A DNA stretch of 64,000 nucleotides from Pinibacter soli (GTDB taxonomy: Bacteria > Bacteroidota > Bacteroidia > Chitinophagales > Chitinophagaceae). The translations under genes were made by a program, and so were the position numbers. Below the pieces are notes generated by a model that worked only from the letters and a program-made list of their open reading frames with translations, was not told the origin of the DNA and searched no databases. The stretch is taken from the NCBI RefSeq assembly GCF_029961145.1, contig NZ_JASBRG010000006.1, forward strand, positions 50,660-114,659. The letters are read 5' to 3'. Shown piece after piece: positions 8,133-16,116 of the stretch (position 1 is the first letter of the stretch; every line of letters starts with the position of its first letter).

Positions 8133-11054
8133 TTAGCTAAACAAGAACGCCACATCCTCTGTCGTGAGTTTTTTAACAAAGCCGCTGTCTTCTGCGATCA
8201 ATTCATCCGCAATCATTTTTTTGCGTTGCTGCAACTCCAGAATTTTTTCTTCCACCGTGTCGCGGCAAATCATTCTGTACGCAAACACGCTGTTTTGTTG
8301 ACCAATGCGATGCGTTCTGTCGATCGCTTGTTGCTCGGCTGCAGGGTTCCACCATGGATCTACGAGATATACGTAATCCGCTGCAGTCAGGGTTAAACCA
8401 ACACCACCGGCTTTCAGGCTGATGAGGAATATTTTTATAGAGGCATCGCTTTGGAATTGTTTCACCAGCTCCTGGCGGGTTTCTGCTTTTGTACCGCCAT
8501 CAAGATATACGTACGAAATTCCTTTCGCGTCCATCTCTTTTCTTATCAATTCAAGCATACCGGTGAATTGCGAAAACACCAATGCTTTTCTGTCGCCTAT
8601 GTTTTCTTCAATTTCCCGCATCAATTCTTCCAGCTTTACAGATTCATTGATTTCTTTGTTGCTGTCCTTCCCTAAAGCCGTGGAATTGCAGATCTGGCGC
8701 AGCTTTGTAAGGCCTGATAATATTTCTATTGAGTGCGAGCCCATTCCATCCGCTTCAATTTTTTGCAAAATACTTTCGCGGTAATAATCTTTCACCGCGT
8801 CATATTCTTTACGTTGTTCATCGCCCATTTCGCACCAGAGGATCATTTCCGTTTTTGGCGGAAGATCTTTTGCCACTTGCTCTTTCGTTCTTCTCAGCAA
8901 AAATGGAAAGATCAATTTTTTCAATTTCTGGGATGCTTCTCTGTTGCCAAATTTATCAATAGGCGTAGCAAACGTAGTTTTAAAAAACTCTTTGTTACCG
9001 AGCAATCCCGGGTTTACAAAATTCATTTGCGCATACAAATCAAACGTATTGTTTTGAATGGGCGTTCCGCTCAGGATAAGTTTGTTGCGTGTGTTCAATT
9101 GCTGCATTGCTTTTGTAGCAAGCGATGCGCTGTTTTTTATCACATGGCTCTCATCCAGTATGGTGTAGCCGAACTTGAACTTGGATAGTTGTTCCGCATC
9201 ACTGCGCACGGTTCCGTAACTGGTGATAATGAGATTCTTCCTCTTCCACTCTTTCTCATCCATCGACCTGCCGGTGCCATGATAAATGATATAGTCCAGC
9301 TCCGGTGCGAATTTTTTCAACTCCTGCTCCCAGTTGTACATAAGAGAAGTGGGGCACACAACGAGATGCGTTTCATTTTTGTAGTTGTCACTCAAATGCT
9401 GAATGAAGGAAATGGTTTGCAGCGTTTTTCCTAAACCCATGTCATCTGCGAGGCAGCCGCCCCATTGCATTTCATCGAGCAAACACATCCAGTTGAAACC
9501 GGCTTTTTGATAATCTCGAAGCTGCGCATTTATTTTTTCCGGAATGGCATACACATCCTGATTTTCGGTTTGTAGCCTTTCCCATTTTTGTATATGCTCG
9601 GTGCTGATAATTTTTTTTCTTATTTCGTCGCCACCTTCAATTTCATCGCTCAGCGTCCAGTGAAGATTGGATAGGCGTAATTTATTTTTAGTCGTTTCGC
9701 CCAGCTTAAAGAGCATGCTGTATTTAGTGATCCATTCCTCAGGAATGGCGCCAATACTGCCGTCGCCCAAAATGATGTGTTGTTGTTTATGTAAAATCGC
9801 TTTCTGCAGATCGCCGAGTGTTACGCGTTGATCGCCGAAATTAATTTCCACTTCCAGGTCAAACCAATCAATGCCTTTACCGTTGAATTCAAACTTTATC
9901 TCCGGCGTGCTCATGTTATAACGGAAATGCTTAAGCGCTTCCATTCCCAAAATGCCAATATTCTGATCTGTGAGCTTTCTATAACATTTTACCAGCCACT
10001 GGCTCTTCTCCGCTTCTGCGAAGGAGAGGTAAAAAAATCCGTTGTTTTGTTGTGAGAATTTTTTATTCTGTGAGCGTAGTAATTCTTTGAAATTATTCTC
10101 TGCATCTGCTTTCCGCCTTATTTCATAAACGGCGTCAGTGGTATAAATTTCAGTGATTAATTTCTCGTCATCTTCTATTTCAAAGTCAGCGTATCGCCAA
10201 TGCGGCTTTAGCATGAGAAATGCATTGTTCAACTCGCTCAAATAAACATTACACTGCGGCTCAATTTCGATAACTTCTCTTTTGAGCAAAATGTTTTTGT
10301 TTACCGGATAGTTTTCGGCAAGTTTATCCACAATTTGTTTCACAAAATTCTGTTCGCCGTGTAGCAATGCATCACGATAGCCGTCGGAGAACTTCTCGAG
10401 AACATCTGCGTCTTTTGGTTTCAGCAGAAAAAATTCTGATTTACTTCTTAATAAAAATGAAGTGCGTGCAAATTCAGTAAGCGAATAGGTATTGCCGTTA
10501 ATATTTACAAATGCAAAAAGTCGTAAGATGCCGGTACTTGTTCTGGCCAATTCAAAATTAAGCTGGCTGGAATAATTACTAACTGCTGCAGGTTTGGTAA
10601 CCGTAGTTGTTAACAAATCATCGTCAATTCCCTGGTAATACCATTTTACGAGCGAAGCAAACGGTTTAAGTTGTTGAAAAATATTGAAGTGGTAATTAAC
10701 AATTCCTTTCTGGATGAAATCTTCTTTGCTAACAGATCCGTCTTCATGCACATACTGCAGCGCCAACTTTTCTTTTTGGTATTGTAGTGCCGAAGCAAAT
10801 AATTGCTTGATGATCCGAATGAATTCTGTTGGCAATGCTTTGAAGTGAGAAAGCGCCACATCACTGTTCAGGGGAAACTTTTGTAACGACCGCTGGTTGT
10901 TGAATTCATTGATCAGTAGACCTTCTATCGCAAAACCCATTTCATTCCTCGCCACTGTATTGATGAGCAAGGCAGGCGTTGTTTTTGCCTTTGACTTGGG
11001 TGTATTTGTAATTATTACTGTTCGTTGCGGATATTGCTTTTCTTCTTCACTCAT
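8133..11054 (-). CDS. SNF2-family DEAD/DEAH-like helicase
   Basis: 973 residues. The SNF2 ATPase core has Walker A DDMGLGKT (537-544), motif II as DESH (634-637) instead of DEAH/DEGH, motif III SGTPIQN and a helicase C-terminal lobe with GGVGLTLTAADYV and RTHRIGQ. The roughly 500-residue N-terminal part is a bacterial SNF2-associated extension of alternating beta/alpha type; no SWIM zinc motif is visible there. Bacterial SNF2 proteins translocate on DNA and are tied to transcription recycling, repair or defence. This one is monocistronic, so its role stays open. Start ATG is clear, and an inverted-repeat spacer separates it from the divergent DsbA-like gene. Confidence 0.88.
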   Translation of the reverse strand: MSEEEKQYPQRTVIITNTPKSKAKTTPALLINTVARNEMGFAIEGLLINEFNNQRSLQKFPLNSDVALSHFKALPTEFIRIIKQLFASALQYQKEKLALQYVHEDGSVSKEDFIQKGIVNYHFNIFQQLKPFASLVKWYYQGIDDDLLTTTVTKPAAVSNYSSQLNFELARTSTGILRLFAFVNINGNTYSLTEFARTSFLLRSKSEFFLLKPKDADVLEKFSDGYRDALLHGEQNFVKQIVDKLAENYPVNKNILLKREVIEIEPQCNVYLSELNNAFLMLKPHWRYADFEIEDDEKLITEIYTTDAVYEIRRKADAENNFKELLRSQNKKFSQQNNGFFYLSFAEAEKSQWLVKCYRKLTDQNIGILGMEALKHFRYNMSTPEIKFEFNGKGIDWFDLEVEINFGDQRVTLGDLQKAILHKQQHIILGDGSIGAIPEEWITKYSMLFKLGETTKNKLRLSNLHWTLSDEIEGGDEIRKKIISTEHIQKWERLQTENQDVYAIPEKINAQLRDYQKAGFNWMCLLDEMQWGGCLADDMGLGKTLQTISFIQHLSDNYKNETHLVVCPTSLMYNWEQELKKFAPELDYIIYHGTGRSMDEKEWKRKNLIITSYGTVRSDAEQLSKFKFGYTILDESHVIKNSASLATKAMQQLNTRNKLILSGTPIQNNTFDLYAQMNFVNPGLLGNKEFFKTTFATPIDKFGNREASQKLKKLIFPFLLRRTKEQVAKDLPPKTEMILWCEMGDEQRKEYDAVKDYYRESILQKIEADGMGSHSIEILSGLTKLRQICNSTALGKDSNKEINESVKLEELMREIEENIGDRKALVFSQFTGMLELIRKEMDAKGISYVYLDGGTKAETRQELVKQFQSDASIKIFLISLKAGGVGLTLTAADYVYLVDPWWNPAAEQQAIDRTHRIGQQNSVFAYRMICRDTVEEKILELQQRKKMIADELIAEDSGFVKKLTTEDVAFLFS

Positions 11055-11070
11055 TCAGGCAAAAGTAATA

Positions 11071-11159
11071 ATTGAATAACTGAATAATTGAATAACCGAA
11101 GGTATTAAAGTTGGTTTTGTTTTCCACAATTCGGTTATTCAGTTATTCAGTTATTCAAT
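11071..11159. repeat. Long palindrome of GAATAAC/TTATTC words between divergent genes
   Basis: The left arm TTGAATAACTGAATAATTGA plus ATAACCGAA mirrors TTCGGTTATTCAGTTATTCA on the right. Because it lies between divergent 5' ends it cannot simply be a transcription terminator. Same family as 36124-36197, 43044-43162 and the inner part of 52223-52412. Confidence 0.85.
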
Positions 11160-11174
11160 CCCTATTTTTGTACC

Positions 11175-11840
11175 ATGACTCCAACAATTATTTACTGTTA
11201 TGATGCGTATTGCGGCTGGTGCTATGGTTTCAGTCCGATAATTAAAAAAATTTTTGAAGAGTATAAAGACCGGTTATTTTTCGAAACCTTGAGTGGAAAC
11301 ATGATTCCTGTGGAAAACACCTATCATGTCGGCAGAATGGCATCTTATATAAAGGATGCTTATAAAGTAGTGGAAGAGCGCACCGGCATTAAGTTTGGCG
11401 AGGATTATCTCTGGCACATTAAAAATCCCGATGATAGCGACTGGTACCCGAATTCAGAAAAAGCTGCCATTGCAATGTGCGTTTTCAAAGACTATTATCC
11501 TGATGATACTGTCTTATTTGCGGCAGATCTTCAATATTCAATTCATTACGAGGGCCGCGACCTTACCGATAATGAAGCGTACAGGCATTTACTGGAAAAA
11601 TATAGCATTCCGGCCGATGAGTTTTATACAAAACTGGCAAGCGAAGAATACAAGGAGCGAGCTTATTATGAATTCGCTTTGTGCAAACAATTAAAAGTCA
11701 CCGGATTTCCTACTGTTTTCATGCAGGTGAATGAAGGTAAATTCTATTTACTCACACGAGGCTTCACTGAATACGAAACGCTGAAAGGCACGATAGATAA
11801 TGTTTTGATCGAGATAGAGAAAGAACGCAGATTGTCATGA
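11175..11840 (+). CDS. DsbA-like thioredoxin-fold protein (predicted disulfide isomerase)
   Basis: 221 residues with a redox motif CGWC inside CYDAYCGWCYGFSP near the N-terminus, then an all-helical insertion and a cis-Pro region VTGFPTVFMQ. This is the cytoplasmic DsbA/FrnE-like group (predicted protein-disulfide isomerase, COG3531 type). No signal peptide is present, so a periplasmic DsbA role is unlikely. TATTTTTG sits three bases before the start ATG, which may be coincidence or part of a promoter. The last codons (KERRLS and stop) are encoded by the left arm of an inverted repeat at 11817-11925. Confidence 0.85.
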   Translation: MTPTIIYCYDAYCGWCYGFSPIIKKIFEEYKDRLFFETLSGNMIPVENTYHVGRMASYIKDAYKVVEERTGIKFGEDYLWHIKNPDDSDWYPNSEKAAIAMCVFKDYYPDDTVLFAADLQYSIHYEGRDLTDNEAYRHLLEKYSIPADEFYTKLASEEYKERAYYEFALCKQLKVTGFPTVFMQVNEGKFYLLTRGFTEYETLKGTIDNVLIEIEKERRLS

Positions 11841-11925
11841 TTTATTAAGATTTAGTTTTTGAAACCCCTCACAAATGAACTTTTTCAAAATCATAACCCA
11901 TCATAACAATCTGCGTTCTTTCTCG
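11817..11925. repeat. Inverted repeat overlapping the 3' end of the DsbA-like gene
   Basis: GAGAAAGAACGCAGATTGTC on the left is mirrored by AATCTGCGTTCTTTCTC on the right, with ATGATTTATT/ATCATAAC extensions. The left arm encodes the last residues of the DsbA-like protein. A second copy is found at 21290-21514. Confidence 0.8.
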
Positions 11926-11927
11926 CA

Positions 11928-11957
11928 CAAAAAAGCCGCATCATTACAATGCGGCCA
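11928..11957 (-). terminator. Rho-independent terminator for the 56-codon gene
   Basis: On the minus strand, GCCGCAT, a seven-base loop and ATGCGGC are followed by six T residues. It lies 66 bases after the stop of the small minus-strand frame at 12023-12193 and supports that frame being transcribed. Confidence 0.7.
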
Positions 11958-12022
11958 ATAGCACAAACACTGGTTTTTGTGGTTTCAGAAGTAAGCGCTA
12001 AAAACTTTAATGTTTAGGGAAA

Positions 12023-12193
12023 TTATTTTAATCTGCTGCGATGGTATTGATGTTCTCCGCTGATAGGGGAGTTACCGGAAATAATAATGGCAAAGATGTT
12101 TTTAATGAATCTGCCGATGTTAGAAGATGGACGGTATGCGTCTTTGTAAATTTTTGCTTTGTGTACTTCGTAGTACATTGATTTGTTTTTCAT
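12023..12193 (-). CDS. Hypothetical 56-residue basic small protein
   Basis: An open frame of 56 codons with ATG start, in an otherwise empty 560-base spacer. The product is strongly basic. It begins MKNKSMYYEVHKAKIYKDAY, has a short hydrophobic segment (FIKNIFAIIISG, about 29-40) and ends HRSRLK. It is too short for standard length cut-offs. A well-formed minus-strand terminator lies just downstream, and the upstream DNA (12194-12300) is very AT-rich, as at a promoter. I recognise no family. A membrane-associated peptide is possible, since the hydrophobic part is short and flanked by Lys/Arg. That the frame is real is a reasoned inference. Confidence 0.5.
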   Translation of the reverse strand: MKNKSMYYEVHKAKIYKDAYRPSSNIGRFIKNIFAIIISGNSPISGEHQYHRSRLK

Positions 12194-12402
12194 TTTGAAT
12201 TCTTGGTTTAATGATTCAGAAGGATATCAGAATAAACGAATTTACATTAAGAATCAGATAAAAATTTAATATAATATATATTTTTATTTTTTTAATATTA
12301 GAATCGTCTGGCCGTTATTCTGCTCTTCGAATTTAGTATGCAACGCAAAAAAAACACATAAATTGTGAACTACCTGTGAATAACGTCATTTTAACATTTT
12401 AG

Positions 12403-13641
12403 TTAAACTATCCACCCAAGTAACAGACACAGCATAACAATAATGGGAGAAGGAGGCTTTGAATAAAGCAGTAAAACCGTTGTTCCAACAATGACTGAAA
12501 TGTTCATGAAACTCACCATTTTTAGACCAATGATCGTGATATCTTTCATCATATAGAACGTAGCTGCCAGCAATATTCCAACCACTACAGCATTAATTCC
12601 TTCGGTGGCTCTATAGACGACAACATATCGTTTTAGGTTGTGCCAGATGGGAAAAAAGAATAGGACAAGTAAAGCGCTTGGAAGGAAAATAGCGATGGAT
12701 CCGATTACGCATCCAAGTATTTGCCAGGAGGCATTTCCATCCTTCATTGCTGTTCCACCCATAAAAGAAGAAACTGAGAATACCGGCCCTGGTATGGCCC
12801 GGATCATTCCAGCGCCCATATAAAAGTCGTCTCGATTAATTTTTACTACATTAGGATTTTTTTGCACTACTGTCCTGGATTCAGGTCGCATCACAAACTG
12901 TTCATACATCATTGGAATCAAAACATTTCCTCCGCCAAATACAAAGCTTCCAAAACGGTAAGTATTTTCAAATAAGTTGATTGGCCGTCTATTTGGCCAA
13001 TCATGTTTTCTGGCCGTTTCAGAAAGGAGACCTGCCAGGATAAAAATTATACCAAATAACCAGATATTCCACCATTTGATTTTTTGCCTTGCTACATCTT
13101 TCTCAGGGATCCGCTTGTCGCTAAGATTGGTTACAAATCCCCCAACCAATATCAGCACAGGAATAATCCATGGTTTCGTGAAAAGTAATAGCAAAATAAC
13201 TGTTGAGAAAATAGCAATTACCCAGGTAATTGTATTATGCACAGAATGTTTGAAGGCCTTGATCGCTGCAAATGCGAGAAAGCCTACGGACATTGGTGCA
13301 ATAAATTTGAAAATTGTTTTAACTGCGCGTTGATCTATATACTGTAGAAAAAAGGAAAATGCCCCCATCAGGCAACAGGCCGGTAACATCCAAATAATCA
13401 ATGTGAGAACTGCCAACGGAACGCCTCCGCGTTTATATCCAATTAATGTCAACGTTTGAGTAGAAGAGGCCCCTGGTAAAAGTTGACAGAAAGCGTTGTA
13501 GTCCATCAGTTCATCTTCCGTGACGTCTCTTCTGCCGTTTACGAAAGTTTTCAGCATCATTGCATAATGTCCCTGCGGCCCGCCGAAGGCCGTTATGCTA
13601 TGAAGAAAAACTGCTTTTAAAAATGGGATATGGCGAAACAT
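12403..13641 (-). CDS. chrA: Chromate transporter (ChrA, two-domain)
   Basis: 412 residues, polytopic, with the duplicated CHR architecture. The N-terminal repeat has [11 protein letters not shown] (about 19-29) and LPGASSTQT (about 55-63). The second has [11 protein letters not shown] (near 236) and [14 protein letters not shown]. About ten to twelve membrane segments are separated by short loops. CHR proteins export chromate, probably by exchange with sulfate or protons; in soil and freshwater Bacteroidota they are common without obvious chromate exposure. Size is normal for the long form. It is alone on its strand, with no ChrB-type regulator beside it. Confidence 0.9.
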   Translation of the reverse strand: MFRHIPFLKAVFLHSITAFGGPQGHYAMMLKTFVNGRRDVTEDELMDYNAFCQLLPGASSTQTLTLIGYKRGGVPLAVLTLIIWMLPACCLMGAFSFFLQYIDQRAVKTIFKFIAPMSVGFLAFAAIKAFKHSVHNTITWVIAIFSTVILLLLFTKPWIIPVLILVGGFVTNLSDKRIPEKDVARQKIKWWNIWLFGIIFILAGLLSETARKHDWPNRRPINLFENTYRFGSFVFGGGNVLIPMMYEQFVMRPESRTVVQKNPNVVKINRDDFYMGAGMIRAIPGPVFSVSSFMGGTAMKDGNASWQILGCVIGSIAIFLPSALLVLFFFPIWHNLKRYVVVYRATEGINAVVVGILLAATFYMMKDITIIGLKMVSFMNISVIVGTTVLLLYSKPPSPIIVMLCLLLGWIV

Positions 13642-13793
13642 AGAATTCTCTGGTAATTGTTTAAATAGGATGCCCTATTTCCACAGATAACAATGGCCGC
13701 AAATGCATCGCCCCATAATCAATTAACCATCATTAGCGTGTAGCGCAAATCTAAAAGATAATGAGAACTTTTTCTATGACTATTTGTGTGAGC

Positions 13794-13925
13794 GAATTAA
13801 TAATTAATAAAGAATAATTAAAAGATGGACCAAGCTGATAAAAGATAGTTTCTCTATTTGCTTTAAGATCAGCAGGAGCATTTCTTAACAAAGCAACCTT
13901 ATTAATTATTCTTTATTAATTTTTA
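13794..13925. repeat. Long palindrome of TTAATAA words
   Basis: GAATTAATAATTAATAAAGA on the left is mirrored by TTATTAATTATTCTTTATTA on the right. A second, weaker GCTGAT/ATCAGC pairing lies inside. It is the only structure in the spacer 13642-13950, besides the presumed chrA promoter. Confidence 0.8.
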
Positions 13926-13950
13926 TTTGGCTTAGCGGAATAATTTGAAC

Positions 13951-14520
13951 TCATTTATAGTAGCCGTTATGAAGTATTTCCTGGCGAACATTTTCTGGTA
14001 AAATAAAGCGAACATTTTTCCCTTCCTTAATATCCTTTCTTATTTGTGTACTGGATATTTCCAAAAGAGGAGCGTTGAGTACCGTAAGATTTGCTCCTAT
14101 ATTATTGCTCGCTTCATAACCCGGGCGGGTATAGACATAGATGTGATGATTTTTCACAATAACGTCGCCATTCTTCCAGTTCAGAATATTCTGAAAACTG
14201 TCGCTTCCCATGATAATAGAGAAAGTGTGCTGGGGGTATTTCTCTTTAAGGTAAGCAAGTGTGTGCACTGTATAGGAAGGTTTGGGCAGGTGAAATTCAA
14301 TATCGCTTGCCTTTAATTTTTCTTCGCCTTCCACAGCAAGTTTTACCAGGTGAAGCCGGTGGTATTCATTCAGTAGGGAGGAGGAGGGTTTAAATGGATT
14401 TTGAGGAGAAACCACCATCCATACATTATCAAGCGAAGTATTATTAAGTACATGATTAGCTATAATACAATGGCCTATGTGAATGGGGTTAAAAGAACCG
14501 AAGTATAAACCGATGTTCAT
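13951..14520 (-). CDS. nadD: Nicotinate-nucleotide adenylyltransferase
   Basis: 189 residues. GLYFGSFNPIHIGH (4-17) is the nucleotidyltransferase G-x-F-x-P-x-H-x-G-H signature. The C-terminal ISSTQIRKDIKEG is the ISST(x)IR motif that contacts the triphosphate. It converts NaMN plus ATP to deamido-NAD in the de novo and salvage routes, so it works in the same pathway as nadA at 19807-20817, although the two are not in one operon. Length and start are standard. In many Bacteroidota nadD follows gmk; that gene is not present here. Confidence 0.93.
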   Translation of the reverse strand: MNIGLYFGSFNPIHIGHCIIANHVLNNTSLDNVWMVVSPQNPFKPSSSLLNEYHRLHLVKLAVEGEEKLKASDIEFHLPKPSYTVHTLAYLKEKYPQHTFSIIMGSDSFQNILNWKNGDVIVKNHHIYVYTRPGYEASNNIGANLTVLNAPLLEISSTQIRKDIKEGKNVRFILPENVRQEILHNGYYK

Positions 14521-14579
14521 AACTAAAAAGTAAAAAGTAAAAAGTAAAAAACGCGTACATTTTTTACTTTTTACTTTTG
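14521..14579. repeat. Palindrome of AAAAAGT/ACTTTTT words
   Basis: Three copies of AAAAAGT are followed by a GC-containing centre (ACGCGTAC) and mirrored ACTTTTT copies. It fills the whole spacer between feoA and nadD, so both genes abut it. Confidence 0.85.
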
Positions 14580-14593
14580 AATTTTAAATTTAA

Positions 14594-14818
14594 TTAAGCT
14601 TCTTCTACGAAAATATTTTGAGCCTCGTCGAGTCGGAGACTGAGGTTATATCCTGAAACAGTTATTGCGATGGGATCGCCAAGAGGAGCTACCTGCTCAA
14701 TTCGTATATATTCTCCGGGAACACATCCCATTTCCATTAGCTTTAAAAATATCTCGTTATTTTCAAAGGATTTGATTACTACAAGCTGACCCACCTTTAT
14801 ATCTGATAATCTTTTCAT
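14594..14818 (-). CDS. feoA: FeoA domain protein
   Basis: 74 residues forming a single SH3-like FeoA domain. KVGQLVVIKSFE is followed by MEMGCVPGEYIRI (the usual L..LGl.pG pattern) and PIAITVSGYNLSLRLDEAQNIFV. FeoA helps the FeoB ferrous iron transporter; no feoB is in this window, so the partner must be elsewhere or the protein acts alone. Length matches the family. The gene is divergent from ybeY. The downstream spacer to nadD is a short palindromic repeat. Confidence 0.87.
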   Translation of the reverse strand: MKRLSDIKVGQLVVIKSFENNEIFLKLMEMGCVPGEYIRIEQVAPLGDPIAITVSGYNLSLRLDEAQNIFVEEA

Positions 14819-15045
14819 CTGATTCTTTTATATTTTATTTTAGCCATGCCCTCCTGACTGACCTTGGTCGGGCAGGGAATTTACATGGAGACAACCTCGC
14901 CTTTGTCTTGCTAAATCCATCCATACTCATATCATCCGCATATTCGTACCCTTTAGCAAAGCTATCTTTTATTTAATACAATCCGCATTAAGGTTATGCA
15001 AAACTATCTTCTATAAATAAGAATGTTTTACGAATTTTGGAATTG

Positions 15046-15483
15046 ATGAATAAACAACAAACACCCGTAGTTAGTTTCCATTTTTTGGAAGTTCAATTTA
15101 CTTTCACGCAAAGAACAGCGCTTAAGCAGTTTATTGTCGGAATGTTTAAAAAAGAGAAAAAACCTCTGGAGAGCCTGAATTATGTCTTTTGTTCAGATGA
15201 CTATCTTTTAGAAATAAACAACAACTACCTGCAACACAATTATTACACTGACATAGTAACATTCGAGTTATCCGCAACAGATAAAACAGTGGGAGATATA
15301 TACATAAGTATAGACAGGGTAAAGGATAATGCGGATAATCTGGAACAATCTTTTAAAAGAGAATTACATAGGGTAATCTTTCATGGAGCTTTACATCTCT
15401 GTGGATACAGGGATAAAACGTCAAAAGAGCAGGAGAAGATGAGAGAAATGGAAAATAAATATCTCAAGCTCTACTTAAAATAG
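15046..15483 (+). CDS. ybeY: Endoribonuclease/rRNA maturation factor YbeY
   Basis: 145 residues. The zinc site is HRVIFHGALHLCGYRDKT. The usual HGxLHLxGYDH appears here with Asp in place of the third His, a variant I associate with Bacteroidota YbeY. YbeY trims 16S rRNA 3' ends and takes part in ribosome quality control. I start at ATG 15046 (MNKQQTP); a TTG three codons earlier is possible but unnecessary. The stop codon is followed after ten bases by a hairpin whose stem carries a parS-like site. Confidence 0.9.
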   Translation: MNKQQTPVVSFHFLEVQFTFTQRTALKQFIVGMFKKEKKPLESLNYVFCSDDYLLEINNNYLQHNYYTDIVTFELSATDKTVGDIYISIDRVKDNADNLEQSFKRELHRVIFHGALHLCGYRDKTSKEQEKMREMENKYLKLYLK

Positions 15484-15491
15484 GATTCATC

Positions 15492-15523
15492 AAAAAGGAT
15501 GTTCCACGTGGAACATCCTTTTT
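15492..15523 (+). terminator. Terminator after ybeY whose stem contains a parS site
   Basis: A perfect 32-bp palindrome: AAAAAGGATGTTCCAC and its reverse complement, the latter running into more T residues. It is located right after ybeY. The central 16 bases are the parS-like sequence, so termination and ParB binding may share this element. Confidence 0.75.
15500..15515. promoter_or_regulatory. parS-like site 1 (exact TGTTCCACGTGGAACA)
   Basis: A perfect palindromic match to the centromere-like ParB binding sequence; the classical site TGTTCCACGTGAAACA differs by one base. It is embedded in the ybeY terminator hairpin. First of five sites in 556 bases. Confidence 0.85.
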
Positions 15524-15553
15524 TTCTTTCATCACTAACCTTCAACATATAAA

Positions 15554-15569
15554 TATTCCGCGTGAAACA
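15554..15569. promoter_or_regulatory. parS-like site 2 (degenerate)
   Basis: TATTCCGCGTGAAACA matches 13 of 16 positions of the other copies. It may be a weaker ParB site or a decayed one. Confidence 0.55.
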
Positions 15570-15721
15570 TCCAATCATCACATTCTTACAACTAGTACTG
15601 ATTACAGTAATAAAAAGTACAATAAGTTGTCGGGTACAATAAAACCCTAAGAACCACAAACCCATCAAAGAACAACTCACCAGTTCAACCAACAAATAAT
15701 CAATCTTATAAGACTAACTAA

Positions 15722-15737
15722 TGTTCCACGTGGAACA
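15722..15737. promoter_or_regulatory. parS-like site 3 (exact)
   Basis: TGTTCCACGTGGAACA, identical to site 1. The surrounding 15524-15960 contains no gene that I can support. Confidence 0.85.
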
Positions 15738-15964
15738 TTGACAGAAAGTTATAACTACTATATACTCCCAAATAAAATCAAGAGGAGTTGTCTGTCTTAA
15801 ATATCCATTTTCAGTAATTCCCTATTACTGAGGTGGTAAAAATCTTCAATAAGCTTAGCCCTGACATAAAGAGAATATATTACGCCTACCATCAGAAATA
15901 ACATGTGCAGGAGTAAAGATTGTAATCCAATAAATCAAACGCTTCGCTTTGCGAATAAGCGCAG

Positions 15965-15980
15965 TGTTCCACGTGGAACA
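15965..15980. promoter_or_regulatory. parS-like site 4 (exact)
   Basis: TGTTCCACGTGGAACA, identical to site 1, 60 bases before site 5. Confidence 0.85.
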
Positions 15981-16039
15981 TTAGTATGTGCATTTTTCAA
16001 TTAAATACTTCAGCCATATTTTACAATCCCTTGACCCAA

Positions 16040-16055
16040 TGTTCCACGTGGAACA
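16040..16055. promoter_or_regulatory. parS-like site 5 (exact), 61 bases before mnmG
   Basis: TGTTCCACGTGGAACA, identical to site 1. It lies in the presumed mnmG promoter region, so bound ParB could influence mnmG expression. Confidence 0.85.
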
Positions 16056-16116
16056 TAATTAAACTCCTTCAATTACAACGGTAATTGTAATTTTGCATTC
16101 TAAATTTTTAAGATAA

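Noticed and set aside
11163-11170. TATTTTTG as a leaderless promoter of the DsbA-like gene
   Set aside because: Only three bases from the ATG and no TTTG at the right distance; noted as possible coincidence, not listed as a promoter.
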